In this document: piece by piece, positions 6,903 to 15,320 of the stretch
Position numbering within the stretch: the first letter of the stretch is position 1
How the letters are laid out: every line of letters begins with the position of its first letter
The notes under the pieces: model-generated
What the model was told of the DNA's origin: nothing
Database searches by the model: none
The model's input: the letters and a program-made list of their open reading frames with translations, nothing else
Translations under genes and position numbers: made by a program
DNA from: CAZESS01 sp964594625
GTDB taxonomy: Archaea > Thermoplasmatota > E2 > UBA202 > DSCA01
DNA length: 18,098 nt
Assembly (NCBI GenBank): GCA_964594625.1
Contig: CAZQNC010000019.1
Coordinates: 1 to 18,098, forward strand
Direction of reading: 5' to 3'

Positions 6903-7603
6903 CCGCTGCCGTCTCGTCGCAGCGCCCCATGATATCCGTGGTGGTGCCATTTCACGCTGATGTGGACAACCTAGAGGGCATACGGGCCACGGTGGACACT
7001 GCACGCCTTCCGACGGAAACCATCTACGTCGTCGATACAGCGCTCTCCGGGATGATGCCCGCCATGCGGGAGCATGAAACCGTCATCTGCATCGAAAACC
7101 GGGGACGGGGGTACAATCTCAGGGAGGGAGCCCGGCGGGCCCGGGGGGATGTCATCGTGTTCCTGCATGCTGACACCCGGCTGCCGGACGGATGGGATAT
7201 GGCCATCCGGGATGTCCTCCATGACGATGGCGCGGCCGGCGGCGCTTTTTCCCTTCGGTTTGACCGTGACAGCCCGTTTCTCCGGCTGGTGGTGCTGGCC
7301 AGCGACCTGCTCATCCATCTCATGGGCCGGTTTTCGGGCGACCGGGCCATGTTTGTCCGGGCCGGCCTGATGCAGAACCATCTCGACGTGCTCGACGTGC
7401 CCATCATGGAGGACACGGAGCTCTCCATTTTCATGCAAAAGCATGGAGAAACGGTGCTGCTCCCCGGAGAAGCGGTGACCAGCGCTGACGCCTTCGTACG
7501 TCACGGGTTCATCCGCAACACGCTGCGGATAATCCTCTGCTCGCTGTGGTATGCCGTCGGCGTCGACCTGCAGGATATCTTCGACTACTATTACCGGAGA
7601 TGA
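6899..7603 (+). CDS. Family 2 glycosyltransferase, TIGR04283 type
   Basis: A 234-residue GT-A glycosyltransferase that should transfer a sugar from a nucleotide donor. Residues 12-18 (ISVVVPF) form the first strand, GRGYNLREGARRARGD (69-84) is the family-typical loop, and FLHADTRLP (88-96) carries the DxD-like HAD. GGAFSLRF (114-121), FSGDRAMFVR (145-154), IMEDTEL (169-175) and a late VTSADAFVRHG complete the TIGR04283 pattern. The frame is open far upstream, but the ATG at 6899 overlaps the preceding stop as ATGA and gives the correct N-terminus. This indicates translational coupling with the TIGR04282-type partner. It has no clear membrane helix except a hydrophobic patch around residues 127-142. 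Confidence 0.92.
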   Translation: MTAAVSSQRPMISVVVPFHADVDNLEGIRATVDTARLPTETIYVVDTALSGMMPAMREHETVICIENRGRGYNLREGARRARGDVIVFLHADTRLPDGWDMAIRDVLHDDGAAGGAFSLRFDRDSPFLRLVVLASDLLIHLMGRFSGDRAMFVRAGLMQNHLDVLDVPIMEDTELSIFMQKHGETVLLPGEAVTSADAFVRHGFIRNTLRIILCSLWYAVGVDLQDIFDYYYRR

Positions 7604-7627
7604 ACGAATGCAGCCGTCCGGGCTCCG

Positions 7628-8572
7628 CTATCCTTCGGCGTGCTGGAGCGCTTCCCGCGGGAAGGCCGTCTGGCGGTTGTTCTCGGTGTCCCATCCGTCC
7701 TCGAAGGTTTCGTAGTGGATTGTCCAGTTTTTGTCCTGCATCTGGTAGTTGAACGTGGCGTTGATGATATCGGAGGTCAGGGTGACGGTGTCGCCCGTCT
7801 GATATTCGCCGGTGATGTCGCCTTCGATGGTGAGCGCCCGCTGCTGCAGCGAGGCGAACTGGACGACGGTGTAGTCGTTGGTGGCGTTGTATGAAAGGCT
7901 TTGCAGCTGGTCGGTGATGGTCACGGTGTCTCCCTCGTCGAAGCTTTCGAGGTAGGTGATGGCGGTCATCGTCTGGTTGTCGACGCTCTGGCTGTAGTCG
8001 TCCCAGAACTCGGAAAAGGTCATCCCGGAGATGTTCGAGGTGTCGTCTCCTCCGTCGTCGTTGTCATCGGTGTCGTCTGTTTCGTCTATGCTTTCGATGT
8101 GCTCGATGGTCGATTGGGGGAACGGGACGCTGGTTTCGTTGGCGGCATCCCAGCCTTCCTCGAATGTTTCGTAATAATAGGTGATGGTCTGCCCTTGCTG
8201 GCTCTGCGTCATGGTCACGTTGATGATGTGGGTGGTCACCGAGACGTTATCACCCGGCGAGAACTCGCCGGTGATGTCGCCCTCAAACCTGAATGGTTGA
8301 TTTGACTTCGAAGTGAACGTGACCGTCGTGCTCTGGTTTTGTTCATCGTATGTGATACTAGCAATGGTGTCCTCAATGACCAGCGTATCTCCATCGTCGA
8401 CGGACCCCAGCCAAAATGTCATGGTGCCGTTCGCCTGGTCCTGGGCGGTATTGTAATCGTTTGAAAATTCCGCCACGGACATGGTCGTCGCATCTGTATC
8501 GCCATCGTCCAGGCATCCGGCGGCTGCTACCAGGGCGCAGACAAGGGCGGTTACAATAAGAGCTCGTTTCAT
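7628..8572 (-). CDS. Secreted lipoprotein with two copies of an OB-like domain
   Basis: A predicted cell-surface lipoprotein of 314 residues. The signal peptide (MKRALIVTALVCALVAAAGC) ends in a lipobox-like AAGC with Cys20 as lipid attachment site. Two homologous units follow: residues 31-160 and 184-313. They are joined by a very acidic, probably flexible linker (DETDDTDDNDDGGDD, 163-177). Paired landmarks are SVAEF/TFSEF, DDGDTLVIED/DEGDTVTITD, EGDITGEFSPGD/EGDITGEYQTGD, HIINVT/DIINAT and YETFEEGWD/YETFEDGWD. The beta-rich GDxVxI...GDITG pattern resembles OB-fold lipoprotein domains, which is inference. I do not recognise a named family. A TATA box at 8596-8606 suggests a leaderless mRNA. 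The gene converges on the glycosyltransferase. Confidence 0.85.
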   Translation of the reverse strand: MKRALIVTALVCALVAAAGCLDDGDTDATTMSVAEFSNDYNTAQDQANGTMTFWLGSVDDGDTLVIEDTIASITYDEQNQSTTVTFTSKSNQPFRFEGDITGEFSPGDNVSVTTHIINVTMTQSQQGQTITYYYETFEEGWDAANETSVPFPQSTIEHIESIDETDDTDDNDDGGDDTSNISGMTFSEFWDDYSQSVDNQTMTAITYLESFDEGDTVTITDQLQSLSYNATNDYTVVQFASLQQRALTIEGDITGEYQTGDTVTLTSDIINATFNYQMQDKNWTIHYETFEDGWDTENNRQTAFPREALQHAEG

Positions 8573-8595
8573 AACGCATGCCCAAGTGTAGCATG

Positions 8596-8606
8596 TTATT
8601 TATATC
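8596..8606 (-). promoter_or_regulatory. Putative TATA box for the lipoprotein gene
   Basis: The minus strand reads GATATAAATAA, centred 29 bases before the ATG at 8572. This predicts a transcript with almost no leader. Confidence 0.6.
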
Positions 8607-8675
8607 TTGGGATGGGGCGAAATCGTTATAGATGGGCACGGCGTTCAGAATGCCGGTTAACGAGGAAAAGACGCC

Positions 8676-10379
8676 ATGGAATATCCCTACCATCGTTTCA
8701 GACGGCAGGTCGCCGAGCAGGTCGCCGATGCGGCACGCCAGCGCTACGGATACACGGGCGACATTAAGCTGGAGAAGCCCGTCGAAGCCGAGATGGGCGA
8801 CATAGCCTTTCCCTGCTTTCCGCTCGCCGCCCGGGCAAAAAAAGCGCCGGGGGCCATCGCCGATGAACTCGCCGGTGACATCTCCGGGGAATGGATTGGC
8901 CATGTCGAGGCGGTCAACGGCTACGTCAACTGTTTCATCGACGAAAAACGGCTGGCCGCCTGGCTGCCCCCGCAGGTGCTCGAGATGGATGAGCGGTACG
9001 GCGCCGGCGAGAGCAGGCGCGAGAGCATCATCGTGGAGCACACCTCGGCGAATCCCAACGGGCCATTGCACGTCGGCCGGGGGCGCAACCCCCTGCTGGG
9101 TGACACCCTGGCCCGCATTTTCCGATTCGCCGGCTATGACGTGGAAACGCAGTTTTACCTGGACGACATGGGCAAACAGGTTGCCATCCTGGCCTGGGGG
9201 CTCGAACACCTCGAGCTCGCACCTGATGCAGCGAAGCCCGACCATCGCTCCGTGGTATTCTACCAGGAGGCCAACCGGCGGATGGAGGAAGATGCGCAGG
9301 TAGGCGAGGCCATCGAGGAGCTGATACGGCACGGTGAACAGGGCGACATGGAAACGCTGGAGCGCATGGAAGCGGCGTATCGGCCGGTGCTGGACGGCAT
9401 CATGCAGACCCTCAGCCGCATCAACATATCAATCGACGGCTTCATTCGTGAGTCACGGTTCGTGCTCGACGGCACCGTCAGCGACGTGATAGACCGGCTG
9501 AGCGAGACATCGTATGCGGCCCGCGATGACGACGCCCTCTACCTCGACCTGTCCTCCTTTGACATCCACGGCCGAAACCAGCGGTTTTATCTGACCCGGC
9601 GGGACGGCACCTCCCTCTATGCAACCCGGGACGTCGCCTATCATCTGTGGAAGGGGCGGCAGGCCGACCGGCTGGTCAACGTGCTGGGCGAGGACCACCG
9701 GCTGGAGGCACGGCAGGTGGAAATCGCGCTGTCGCTGCTGGATGCCCCCGCCCCGTTGAGCGTGTTTTATTCCTTTGTGTCGATGCCGGGGGGCAAAATG
9801 TCAACCCGGCGGGGCCGCGTGGTCTACCTCGACGACCTGCTGGACGAAGCGGTCATACGGGCCTACGGGGAGGTGCAGAAGCGGCGCAATCTGCCCGAGG
9901 AGCAGGCGCGGGCCATCGCCGAAAAAGTGGGGACGGGGGCGGTTCGCTACAACATCCTCAAGGTCAGCCCGGAAAAAGCCATCACCTTCCGGTGGGAGGA
10001 AGCCCTGAACTTTGACGGCCAGTCGGCGCCGTTCATCCAGTATGCATATGCACGATGCTGCTCAATTCTCGGCAAAGCAGGTGCGTCACCAGACGCGGGA
10101 GAAAGCACCCTTGTCTTCGGGCACGAGCAAGAAACCATGCTGCTCAAAACGATCGCCCGGCTTCCCGACGTGGTCGAGCAGTGCCGGGAGCGGTGCAGCC
10201 CGGCGGGGCTGGCAGAATATGCCCATGAGCTGGCATCCCGGTTCAACGGCTTCTACCGTGACTGCCGGGTCATCGGCGATGAAAACGAGGCGGCGCGGCT
10301 GGTGCTGGTGGAGGCCACCCGGGTGACATTGCACAACGTGCTCGACCTGCTGGGCATCTCTCCGCTGCCGGAGATGTAG
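8676..10379 (+). CDS. argS: Arginyl-tRNA synthetase
   Basis: Class I synthetase that charges tRNA-Arg with arginine. The 567 residues show the N-terminal Add-1 domain (about 1-110). The HIGH-box region ANPNGPLHVGRGRN follows, with HVGR at 132-135, then the catalytic stretch FYLDDMGKQVAI. The KMSKS-equivalent KMSTR is at 374-378 (GGKMSTRRGRVVYLDD). The DALR anticodon-binding domain (last ~120 residues) contains SAPFIQYAYAR and ends LLGISPLPEM. The ATG at 8676 follows GAGGAAAAG by a few bases. A weak TATA-like TTATAG at 8627-8632 or the AT patch at 8597-8606 may drive it. Its stop lies one base from the stop of the convergent C25 peptidase gene. Confidence 0.97.
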   Translation: MEYPYHRFRRQVAEQVADAARQRYGYTGDIKLEKPVEAEMGDIAFPCFPLAARAKKAPGAIADELAGDISGEWIGHVEAVNGYVNCFIDEKRLAAWLPPQVLEMDERYGAGESRRESIIVEHTSANPNGPLHVGRGRNPLLGDTLARIFRFAGYDVETQFYLDDMGKQVAILAWGLEHLELAPDAAKPDHRSVVFYQEANRRMEEDAQVGEAIEELIRHGEQGDMETLERMEAAYRPVLDGIMQTLSRINISIDGFIRESRFVLDGTVSDVIDRLSETSYAARDDDALYLDLSSFDIHGRNQRFYLTRRDGTSLYATRDVAYHLWKGRQADRLVNVLGEDHRLEARQVEIALSLLDAPAPLSVFYSFVSMPGGKMSTRRGRVVYLDDLLDEAVIRAYGEVQKRRNLPEEQARAIAEKVGTGAVRYNILKVSPEKAITFRWEEALNFDGQSAPFIQYAYARCCSILGKAGASPDAGESTLVFGHEQETMLLKTIARLPDVVEQCRERCSPAGLAEYAHELASRFNGFYRDCRVIGDENEAARLVLVEATRVTLHNVLDLLGISPLPEM

Positions 10380-10380
10380 G

Positions 10381-12696
10381 CTACGGGAGCTTGAAGAACC
10401 AGAGGGATGTGCTGTTGGTGGCCGTGTTGCCGGCCCTGTCGGTCGCGGACACCGTTATCTCATGTGACCCGAACAGGGGGCCCTGCAGCGACAGGCGATA
10501 GGGGGGTGCGGTCGCCGTTTCCAGCGTTTCCCCGTCCAGCGAATACGTGACCGTGTCCACGCCGGCTGCCTCATCTGTTATCTCGGCTACGACGTCGACG
10601 GCTCCCAGTGCGACGACGATGTCTGACTCCCGGGCGATGAGCTGCCGGCCGGCGATGTAGAGGCCACCCGAGGGCTGCTTGAGCGTGATGGCGGGCGGCG
10701 CGGTGTCGAGGATGCAGGCGGCGTCGGCCACGCCCGGCTCCGGCTCCGTGTAGTTGCCGTCGTGCAGGACGGTGTAAAACTCGTAGCGGCCTTCGCCTTC
10801 ATCGAGCGGGACCTGCCACTGCCAGGGCTGCTCCCGGGGCTCGCCGTATGGCCGCCAGGACGCCCATTTGGTGACCGCCCGCCGGTAGAACAGCTGAAGG
10901 GTGGCATCCTTGGAATAGCCGTGGGCCGCCGCGGACACCGTGACGGTGTCATCTGTCACGTATGCCTGGTCGACGACGGCGCGCGAGGTGCCATCGAGCG
11001 ATGGAAGCCGGATGGTCGGGTCGCCGAGCATGTTGTACTCGAGGAGCGTGAAATGGTCATGCGTGCTGGAAAACGGATGGCTGAGAAGGTAATCGGTCTG
11101 CGCCCGGGCGAACGTCTCGCCCAGCATCGTTACCCCGTCGCGGTAGGCCCGGTAAAACGCCATGTCCAGGGCGCCGCTCAGCCCCGTGGTGATGGCCTCG
11201 TTGAGGTAGACGTAGGCCACGCGGACGCTGCCTATATAGCCCACGGCGTTGCCCTCCAGCAGAAACATCTCTCCCAGACAGTCGGTGGTGTCGAACTGGT
11301 TGGTCGAACAGGCCATGGCAAACACGACTGGCGAGCGAGCGGGATGCAGGCTCTCGACGTCGCTGATGGACCAGCCGCCGGCCTCCCAGGCCATCCCGCC
11401 CAGGTAGCCGTGGGATGCAAAGTTGAGAAACGTGGTGCCGTCGTTGACGGCCCGCGCGACGTTTTCCGTTGAAGAGATGGCCTCGCGCGGATACACGTCC
11501 CGCTCGTAGAGCCGGGTTACGTCGAGCTGCGGTATCTCCAGCCGGAGCTGCTCTTTCAGGTAGTCTCCCTCGGATATGTCGGTATCCCAGAATAGCTCCG
11601 TACCGACGAACACGGCATCGGCGGGCGGACTGTGCGGCTCCTCGTGCTCGATGATGGCGTCAACCATCCGCTGCACGTCCCCGATGGTGTCCGCGGGCAG
11701 CCGGCCGATTGCCACGTCGGGATAGGTGTCGATGTCGTCGTCGACGCGCTCTCCAAACGTGTCGTCGCTGTCCTCGTCCCAGACGGCGAACGAGCCGTTG
11801 GCGTGGTATACGTCGGCGTAGTACAGGTCCGACGGAAACGAGCCGTCGATGGCGTCGCTGACCACGTAGCGCGTCGGGAACACGTCGGCGTCACCGACGA
11901 GCATGACATACGTGATGCCCCAGTCCTCCAGGGCGTTCTTGATGAAATACTTGACCTGCTCCGGGTTGTCACGGCCCTCCGCGCTGAAGTGGTCGCCGCG
12001 GTATATCTCGTCGAGAGTCACCAGCGTGGTGTCCAGACCATAATAGGCCTCTTTGTATTCGACCAGACGCTGCAGCGCCTCGCTGAACTGCTGTGGCGCC
12101 ACGATGAGGAGGTCGTAGTCGTCGGCGGTGGGCAACGGCCGTGTCGGCTGCTCGTAGGATATTTCGACCTGGATGCTGTCCACCTGCTGAAGCATGCCGG
12201 TCTGCGGTGCATACCGGGCGGGAAACGCCTGCAGGGTGAGGAACGTGACGTGTTCGCCGTGGTGCAATCCGGCGCCGGTGTTCCACCGCACCCACTGCGA
12301 GGGATACAATCCATCGCTCTCATACACCGGGCCTTTCTCGTGTATCACCGCGGCATTCTTCACGTTGAGCGGCGTCGGCTTCGGCGCCGGGGCAATGGTG
12401 CCGTCCAGCCGCCGCGATGACATGTCACCGACCGAAACCTCGACGGCTTCTATGGTGGTTCCCAGGGGGAACGTCCAGGTGTGCGTGGCAAAGGGCAGCA
12501 TGGGCTCGCCCTCGTGCTGCACCGTGGTGCAGCCGTCGACGCTCACCTGAAGCCAGTCGCCCGCCGGCATGACGGACAGCTGCCCGAACTGGAACATGGT
12601 CGCCTTGGTCGGAGATGCACCGCCATCAGACTCGACGGCGGGCAGCACCGGCAGCATCAACGCGCTAATGACGATACAAACAATTATTTTTTTCAT
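10381..12696 (-). CDS. Secreted C25 (gingipain-type) cysteine peptidase with C-terminal Ig-like module
   Basis: An exported protease of 771 residues, likely degrading external protein. MKKIIVCIVISALMLPVLPA is a signal peptide, followed by a propeptide-like region to about residue 190. The catalytic region starts near YDLLIVAP (193) and contains MLVGDADVFPTRYV. It carries the catalytic dyad His429 (NFASHG) and Cys463 (AMACSTNQFD), 34 residues apart as in family C25. LGDPTIRLP near residue 560 is the usual end of the C25 fold. A beta-sandwich linker (about 575-660) and an Ig-like module (660-771, ending TDRAGNTATN) follow. The same module recurs in the M28 peptidase and the small secreted protein nearby. 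The gene starts 4 bases after the asnS stop, so the two are probably cotranscribed. No transmembrane anchor is visible at the C-terminus. Confidence 0.92.
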   Translation of the reverse strand: MKKIIVCIVISALMLPVLPAVESDGGASPTKATMFQFGQLSVMPAGDWLQVSVDGCTTVQHEGEPMLPFATHTWTFPLGTTIEAVEVSVGDMSSRRLDGTIAPAPKPTPLNVKNAAVIHEKGPVYESDGLYPSQWVRWNTGAGLHHGEHVTFLTLQAFPARYAPQTGMLQQVDSIQVEISYEQPTRPLPTADDYDLLIVAPQQFSEALQRLVEYKEAYYGLDTTLVTLDEIYRGDHFSAEGRDNPEQVKYFIKNALEDWGITYVMLVGDADVFPTRYVVSDAIDGSFPSDLYYADVYHANGSFAVWDEDSDDTFGERVDDDIDTYPDVAIGRLPADTIGDVQRMVDAIIEHEEPHSPPADAVFVGTELFWDTDISEGDYLKEQLRLEIPQLDVTRLYERDVYPREAISSTENVARAVNDGTTFLNFASHGYLGGMAWEAGGWSISDVESLHPARSPVVFAMACSTNQFDTTDCLGEMFLLEGNAVGYIGSVRVAYVYLNEAITTGLSGALDMAFYRAYRDGVTMLGETFARAQTDYLLSHPFSSTHDHFTLLEYNMLGDPTIRLPSLDGTSRAVVDQAYVTDDTVTVSAAAHGYSKDATLQLFYRRAVTKWASWRPYGEPREQPWQWQVPLDEGEGRYEFYTVLHDGNYTEPEPGVADAACILDTAPPAITLKQPSGGLYIAGRQLIARESDIVVALGAVDVVAEITDEAAGVDTVTYSLDGETLETATAPPYRLSLQGPLFGSHEITVSATDRAGNTATNSTSLWFFKLP

Positions 12697-12700
12697 GCTA

Positions 12701-13999
12701 TCAGGGTCCTTTTCTGGTCATCGTTCGGGGAAAGGGAATGGTATCCTTGATGTTGTCAAGCCCGCATATCCATGCCAGCACACGTTCGACGCCCACGCCG
12801 TAGCCGGAATGCGGCACCGAGCCGTACCGGCGAAGGTCGAGATACCACTGGTATCTGTCAAGCTCCTCGCCCTCGTCCCGCAGCGCCTGGATGAGCTCGT
12901 CGGCGTCCGTGGAGCGCTGGCTGCCGCCCACGATTTCGCCGTAGCCCTCGGGGGCGATCATGTCGAAGCACAATGCCTCGTCTGGCTGCTCCGGGTCGGC
13001 GGGCTTGTAGAAGGCCATCGCCTCCCGGGGATAATGGGTGACCACCACCGGGGTGTCGAACTCCTCCATGAGCTCTTTTTCCTCGATGGTGCGAAGGTCC
13101 TTGCCGAACGCGATGTCCACGCCCCGCTCATGCAGAATCTCCAGGGCGCGGCGGTACTTGATGGTCGGCCAGTCCCTGTCCAGCATCTGCCGGAGCGGCG
13201 CCGCATCGCGGCCCAGTGCTTCGAGGTCGCCCTCGTGCTCGTCGAGGATGCGCCGCACTATGAACTTGATTTCCTCCTTCGCCATCTCAGTTACCTCGTG
13301 CAGGTCCATCCAGGCGGCTTCCATCTCCGCCATCCAGAACTCGCTGAGATGCCGGCTGGTCTTCGATTTCTCGGCCCGGAACGTCGGCGCCATGTCGTAG
13401 ACGCGCTCCAGGGCGAACACGGCCGCCTCGGCGTAGAGCTGCCAGGACTGCGACAGATAGGTAACGTCGTCGTAATAATCCACCTCGAACAGGGTGGCGC
13501 CGCCCTCGCACTGCCCGGGCTGCAAAATCGGGGGATGAAACTCGTAGAAATCATGGTTGCGGAAAAACGCGTGGATGGCACCGGTCATGGTGTGCCGTAT
13601 CTTCATGATGGCGGTCATTTTCCGGCTGCGCAGCCAGAGATGCCGGTTGTCCAGCAGGTGCTCCATGCTCTGGTCCTCGGTGATGGGGAAATCCTCGGCG
13701 TAGTCGACGACATGGAAGCGCGTGGCGTGTACCTCCCGGCCGCCGGGCGCCCGCTCGTCCTCGTGGATGGTGCCCTCCACCTGGACGGATGACTCGATGA
13801 GCGCGTTTTTGGCTCCTTCGAAGTCCTCGTCGGGCAGGGATGACTGCTCCGCGATGACCTGCATGATGCCGCTTTCGTCGCGGACCACCACGAAGGCCAG
13901 GCCGCCGCTGCTCCTCGTCCGGTATATCCATCCCCGGATGGCCACGTCGTCATCCTCGCTTTTTTGGAGTGCCTGAGAAATCTTGTCGTACCCTGGCAT
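12701..13999 (-). CDS. asnS: Asparaginyl-tRNA synthetase, archaeal type
   Basis: Class IIb synthetase that attaches asparagine to tRNA-Asn. The 432 residues start with an OB-fold anticodon-binding domain (about 15-100, with VAIRGWIYRTRSSG). The catalytic core shows QCEGGATLFEVDYY (163-176) and motif 2 FRAEKSKTSRHLSEFWMAE (207-225). GEIVGGSQR, YLDLRRYGSVPHSGYG and motif 3 GVGVERVLAW (401-410) follow, and the protein ends IPFPRTMTR. CEGGATLF and the absence of an aspartate-specific pattern point to AsnRS rather than AspRS. The presence of the OB domain separates it from the AsnRS-derived archaeal asparagine synthetase. It has a leaderless-type start and is followed by the C25 peptidase gene. 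Confidence 0.95.
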   Translation of the reverse strand: MPGYDKISQALQKSEDDDVAIRGWIYRTRSSGGLAFVVVRDESGIMQVIAEQSSLPDEDFEGAKNALIESSVQVEGTIHEDERAPGGREVHATRFHVVDYAEDFPITEDQSMEHLLDNRHLWLRSRKMTAIMKIRHTMTGAIHAFFRNHDFYEFHPPILQPGQCEGGATLFEVDYYDDVTYLSQSWQLYAEAAVFALERVYDMAPTFRAEKSKTSRHLSEFWMAEMEAAWMDLHEVTEMAKEEIKFIVRRILDEHEGDLEALGRDAAPLRQMLDRDWPTIKYRRALEILHERGVDIAFGKDLRTIEEKELMEEFDTPVVVTHYPREAMAFYKPADPEQPDEALCFDMIAPEGYGEIVGGSQRSTDADELIQALRDEGEELDRYQWYLDLRRYGSVPHSGYGVGVERVLAWICGLDNIKDTIPFPRTMTRKGP

Positions 14000-14019
14000 T
14001 GACGTTTAAAGCACCGCCT

Positions 14020-14030
14020 GCATAAAATGT
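14020..14030 (-). promoter_or_regulatory. Putative TATA box for asnS and the C25 peptidase
   Basis: The minus strand reads ACATTTTATGC, centred 26 bases before the asnS ATG at 13999, predicting a leaderless mRNA. The match to a TATA consensus is moderate. Confidence 0.45.
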
Positions 14031-14074
14031 TTTTGTATGGTAAAACATTTGTAGCCCCGGGCATATTGAGGCGT

Positions 14075-15268
14075 ATGGCCCGTGTCTACTCTCCGTCGCG
14101 CATCGCCGCGTATGAGAACTGCCCGCTGAAGTTCAAGTACCGGTACGTGGACAAAAAGCCGGCGATGCGAGCCACCATCGAGGCGTTCCTGGGACGCCGG
14201 GTGCACGAAGCGCTGGAAAAATTGTACCGGGACCGACAGTTCGAGAAGACCCCCGGGGTGGATGACCTCATCTCATTTTATCACCGGCAGTGGGAGAAGG
14301 AGATGGACGACAGCATCCGCGTGGTAAAAGACGGCTACAATCAGGAAAACTATCGAAAGATGGGAGAAAAATACATCCGGCAGTACTACCGCAGCTACGA
14401 GCCCTTCGACGGCGGGACCACCATCGCCCTGGAGCAGCGGGTGCGCTTTCCCCTCGGCGACGGTTTCTCCATCATGGGCTACATCGACCGGCTGGCCGAC
14501 AACGACGGCACATACGAGGTGCACGACTACAAGACGTCGCTGACGCTGCCCACCGTCGACGACCTACAGGAGGACCGGCAGCTGGCGCTGTACGCGCTGG
14601 CCGTCCGGCACATGTATGACGACGCGGACGACGTGGAGCTGGTCTGGCATTACGTGGCCTTTGACAAGGAGCTGCGCGTGCAGAAGAGCGACGGGGAACT
14701 GCAGAAGGTGCAGCGGGAGACCCTGCAGGCGGTCAGGGACATCGAGACGGCCATCCGTCGGGGTGACTTTGAGGCGCGGGAGTCGGGGCTCTGCCCCTAC
14801 TGCGAGTATCAGCCGCTCTGTCCATTGTTCAAGCACAAGTACCAGGTTGACGAGCTGCCGGCGGAGGATGCCCGGGAGGAGGACGGCCGGGCACTGGTGA
14901 ACCGCTACGCTGAGCTGAAAAACAAGATAGCGGAGCTCGAGCAGCTCAAGGATGACGTAAAGGAACGGCTGGTCCGCTACGCGGAGAGCAACGACGCGCA
15001 GTACGTGTACGGCAGCGACCGTATCGCCAACGTCAAGGTCTACCACAACCCGTGGTTTCCCAACCAGGATGACCCTGAACGCGAGGCGTTCGAGTCATTG
15101 CTGCGGGAACAGGGACTCTTTGACGATTACACCCGGCTGGACACCTTTGCATTGTCCAAGGCGTTCCAGAAAAACCAGCTGCCCGACGACGCCGCCAAAA
15201 AGCTGGAGCCATATGTGACCACCAGGACCGTGGAGCGCATCTACCTCCGGCAACGTGACCGGGACTGA
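14075..15268 (+). CDS. RecB-family / Cas4-like PD-(D/E)XK nuclease with putative Fe-S cluster
   Basis: A stand-alone nuclease of 397 residues. The N-terminus ARVYSPSRIAAYENCPLKFKYRY is the classic PDDEXK_1 opening. Active-site residues are His44 (GRRVHEAL), Asp138 (GYIDRL), and Asp151-x-Lys153 (EVHDYKTS), then the QLALYALA helix (169-176). Cys16 together with C240-x2-C243-x5-C249 gives the four-cysteine layout that binds a 4Fe-4S cluster in Cas4 and AddB nucleases. A C-terminal extension (about 265-397) has a likely coiled coil (YAELKNKIAELEQLKDDVKE) and no family I recognise. It is probably a DNA-repair exonuclease. No cas genes or CRISPR array are nearby. The ATG at 14075 is chosen over 14027 because it gives the conserved N-terminus. 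A weak TATA-like stretch lies at 14036-14045. Confidence 0.88.
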   Translation: MARVYSPSRIAAYENCPLKFKYRYVDKKPAMRATIEAFLGRRVHEALEKLYRDRQFEKTPGVDDLISFYHRQWEKEMDDSIRVVKDGYNQENYRKMGEKYIRQYYRSYEPFDGGTTIALEQRVRFPLGDGFSIMGYIDRLADNDGTYEVHDYKTSLTLPTVDDLQEDRQLALYALAVRHMYDDADDVELVWHYVAFDKELRVQKSDGELQKVQRETLQAVRDIETAIRRGDFEARESGLCPYCEYQPLCPLFKHKYQVDELPAEDAREEDGRALVNRYAELKNKIAELEQLKDDVKERLVRYAESNDAQYVYGSDRIANVKVYHNPWFPNQDDPEREAFESLLREQGLFDDYTRLDTFALSKAFQKNQLPDDAAKKLEPYVTTRTVERIYLRQRDRD

Positions 15269-15274
15269 TTTTTT
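15269..15274 (+). terminator. T-run after the nuclease gene
   Basis: Six T residues follow directly after the TGA stop, consistent with an archaeal oligo-T termination signal before the next promoter at 15293. There is no hairpin. Confidence 0.35.
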
Positions 15275-15292
15275 GTCCGTCCGTTGGCAACG

Positions 15293-15301
15293 TCTATATA
15301 G
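15293..15301 (+). promoter_or_regulatory. Putative TATA box for the AhpD-like gene
   Basis: TCTATATAG is centred about 24 bases before the ATG at 15321, which fits a leaderless transcript. A GGAG at 15313-15316 could alternatively act as a ribosome binding site if transcription starts earlier. Confidence 0.55.
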
Positions 15302-15320
15302 CGTGCCGTGATGGAGAACC

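Noticed and set aside
9069..9080. HVGR instead of HIGH in the arginyl-tRNA synthetase active site.
   Set aside because: As far as I recall, an Arg at the fourth position is common in archaeal ArgRS, and the rest of the enzyme is intact, so this is not a defect.
11632..12420. A 262-codon plus-strand open frame opposite the C25 peptidase.
   Set aside because: It mirrors the peptidase codons and has no family features; the peptidase has catalytic motifs and a signal peptide.
14075..15268. A CRISPR-Cas locus suggested by the Cas4-like nuclease.
   Set aside because: No repeat-spacer array and no other cas gene are present in the window.
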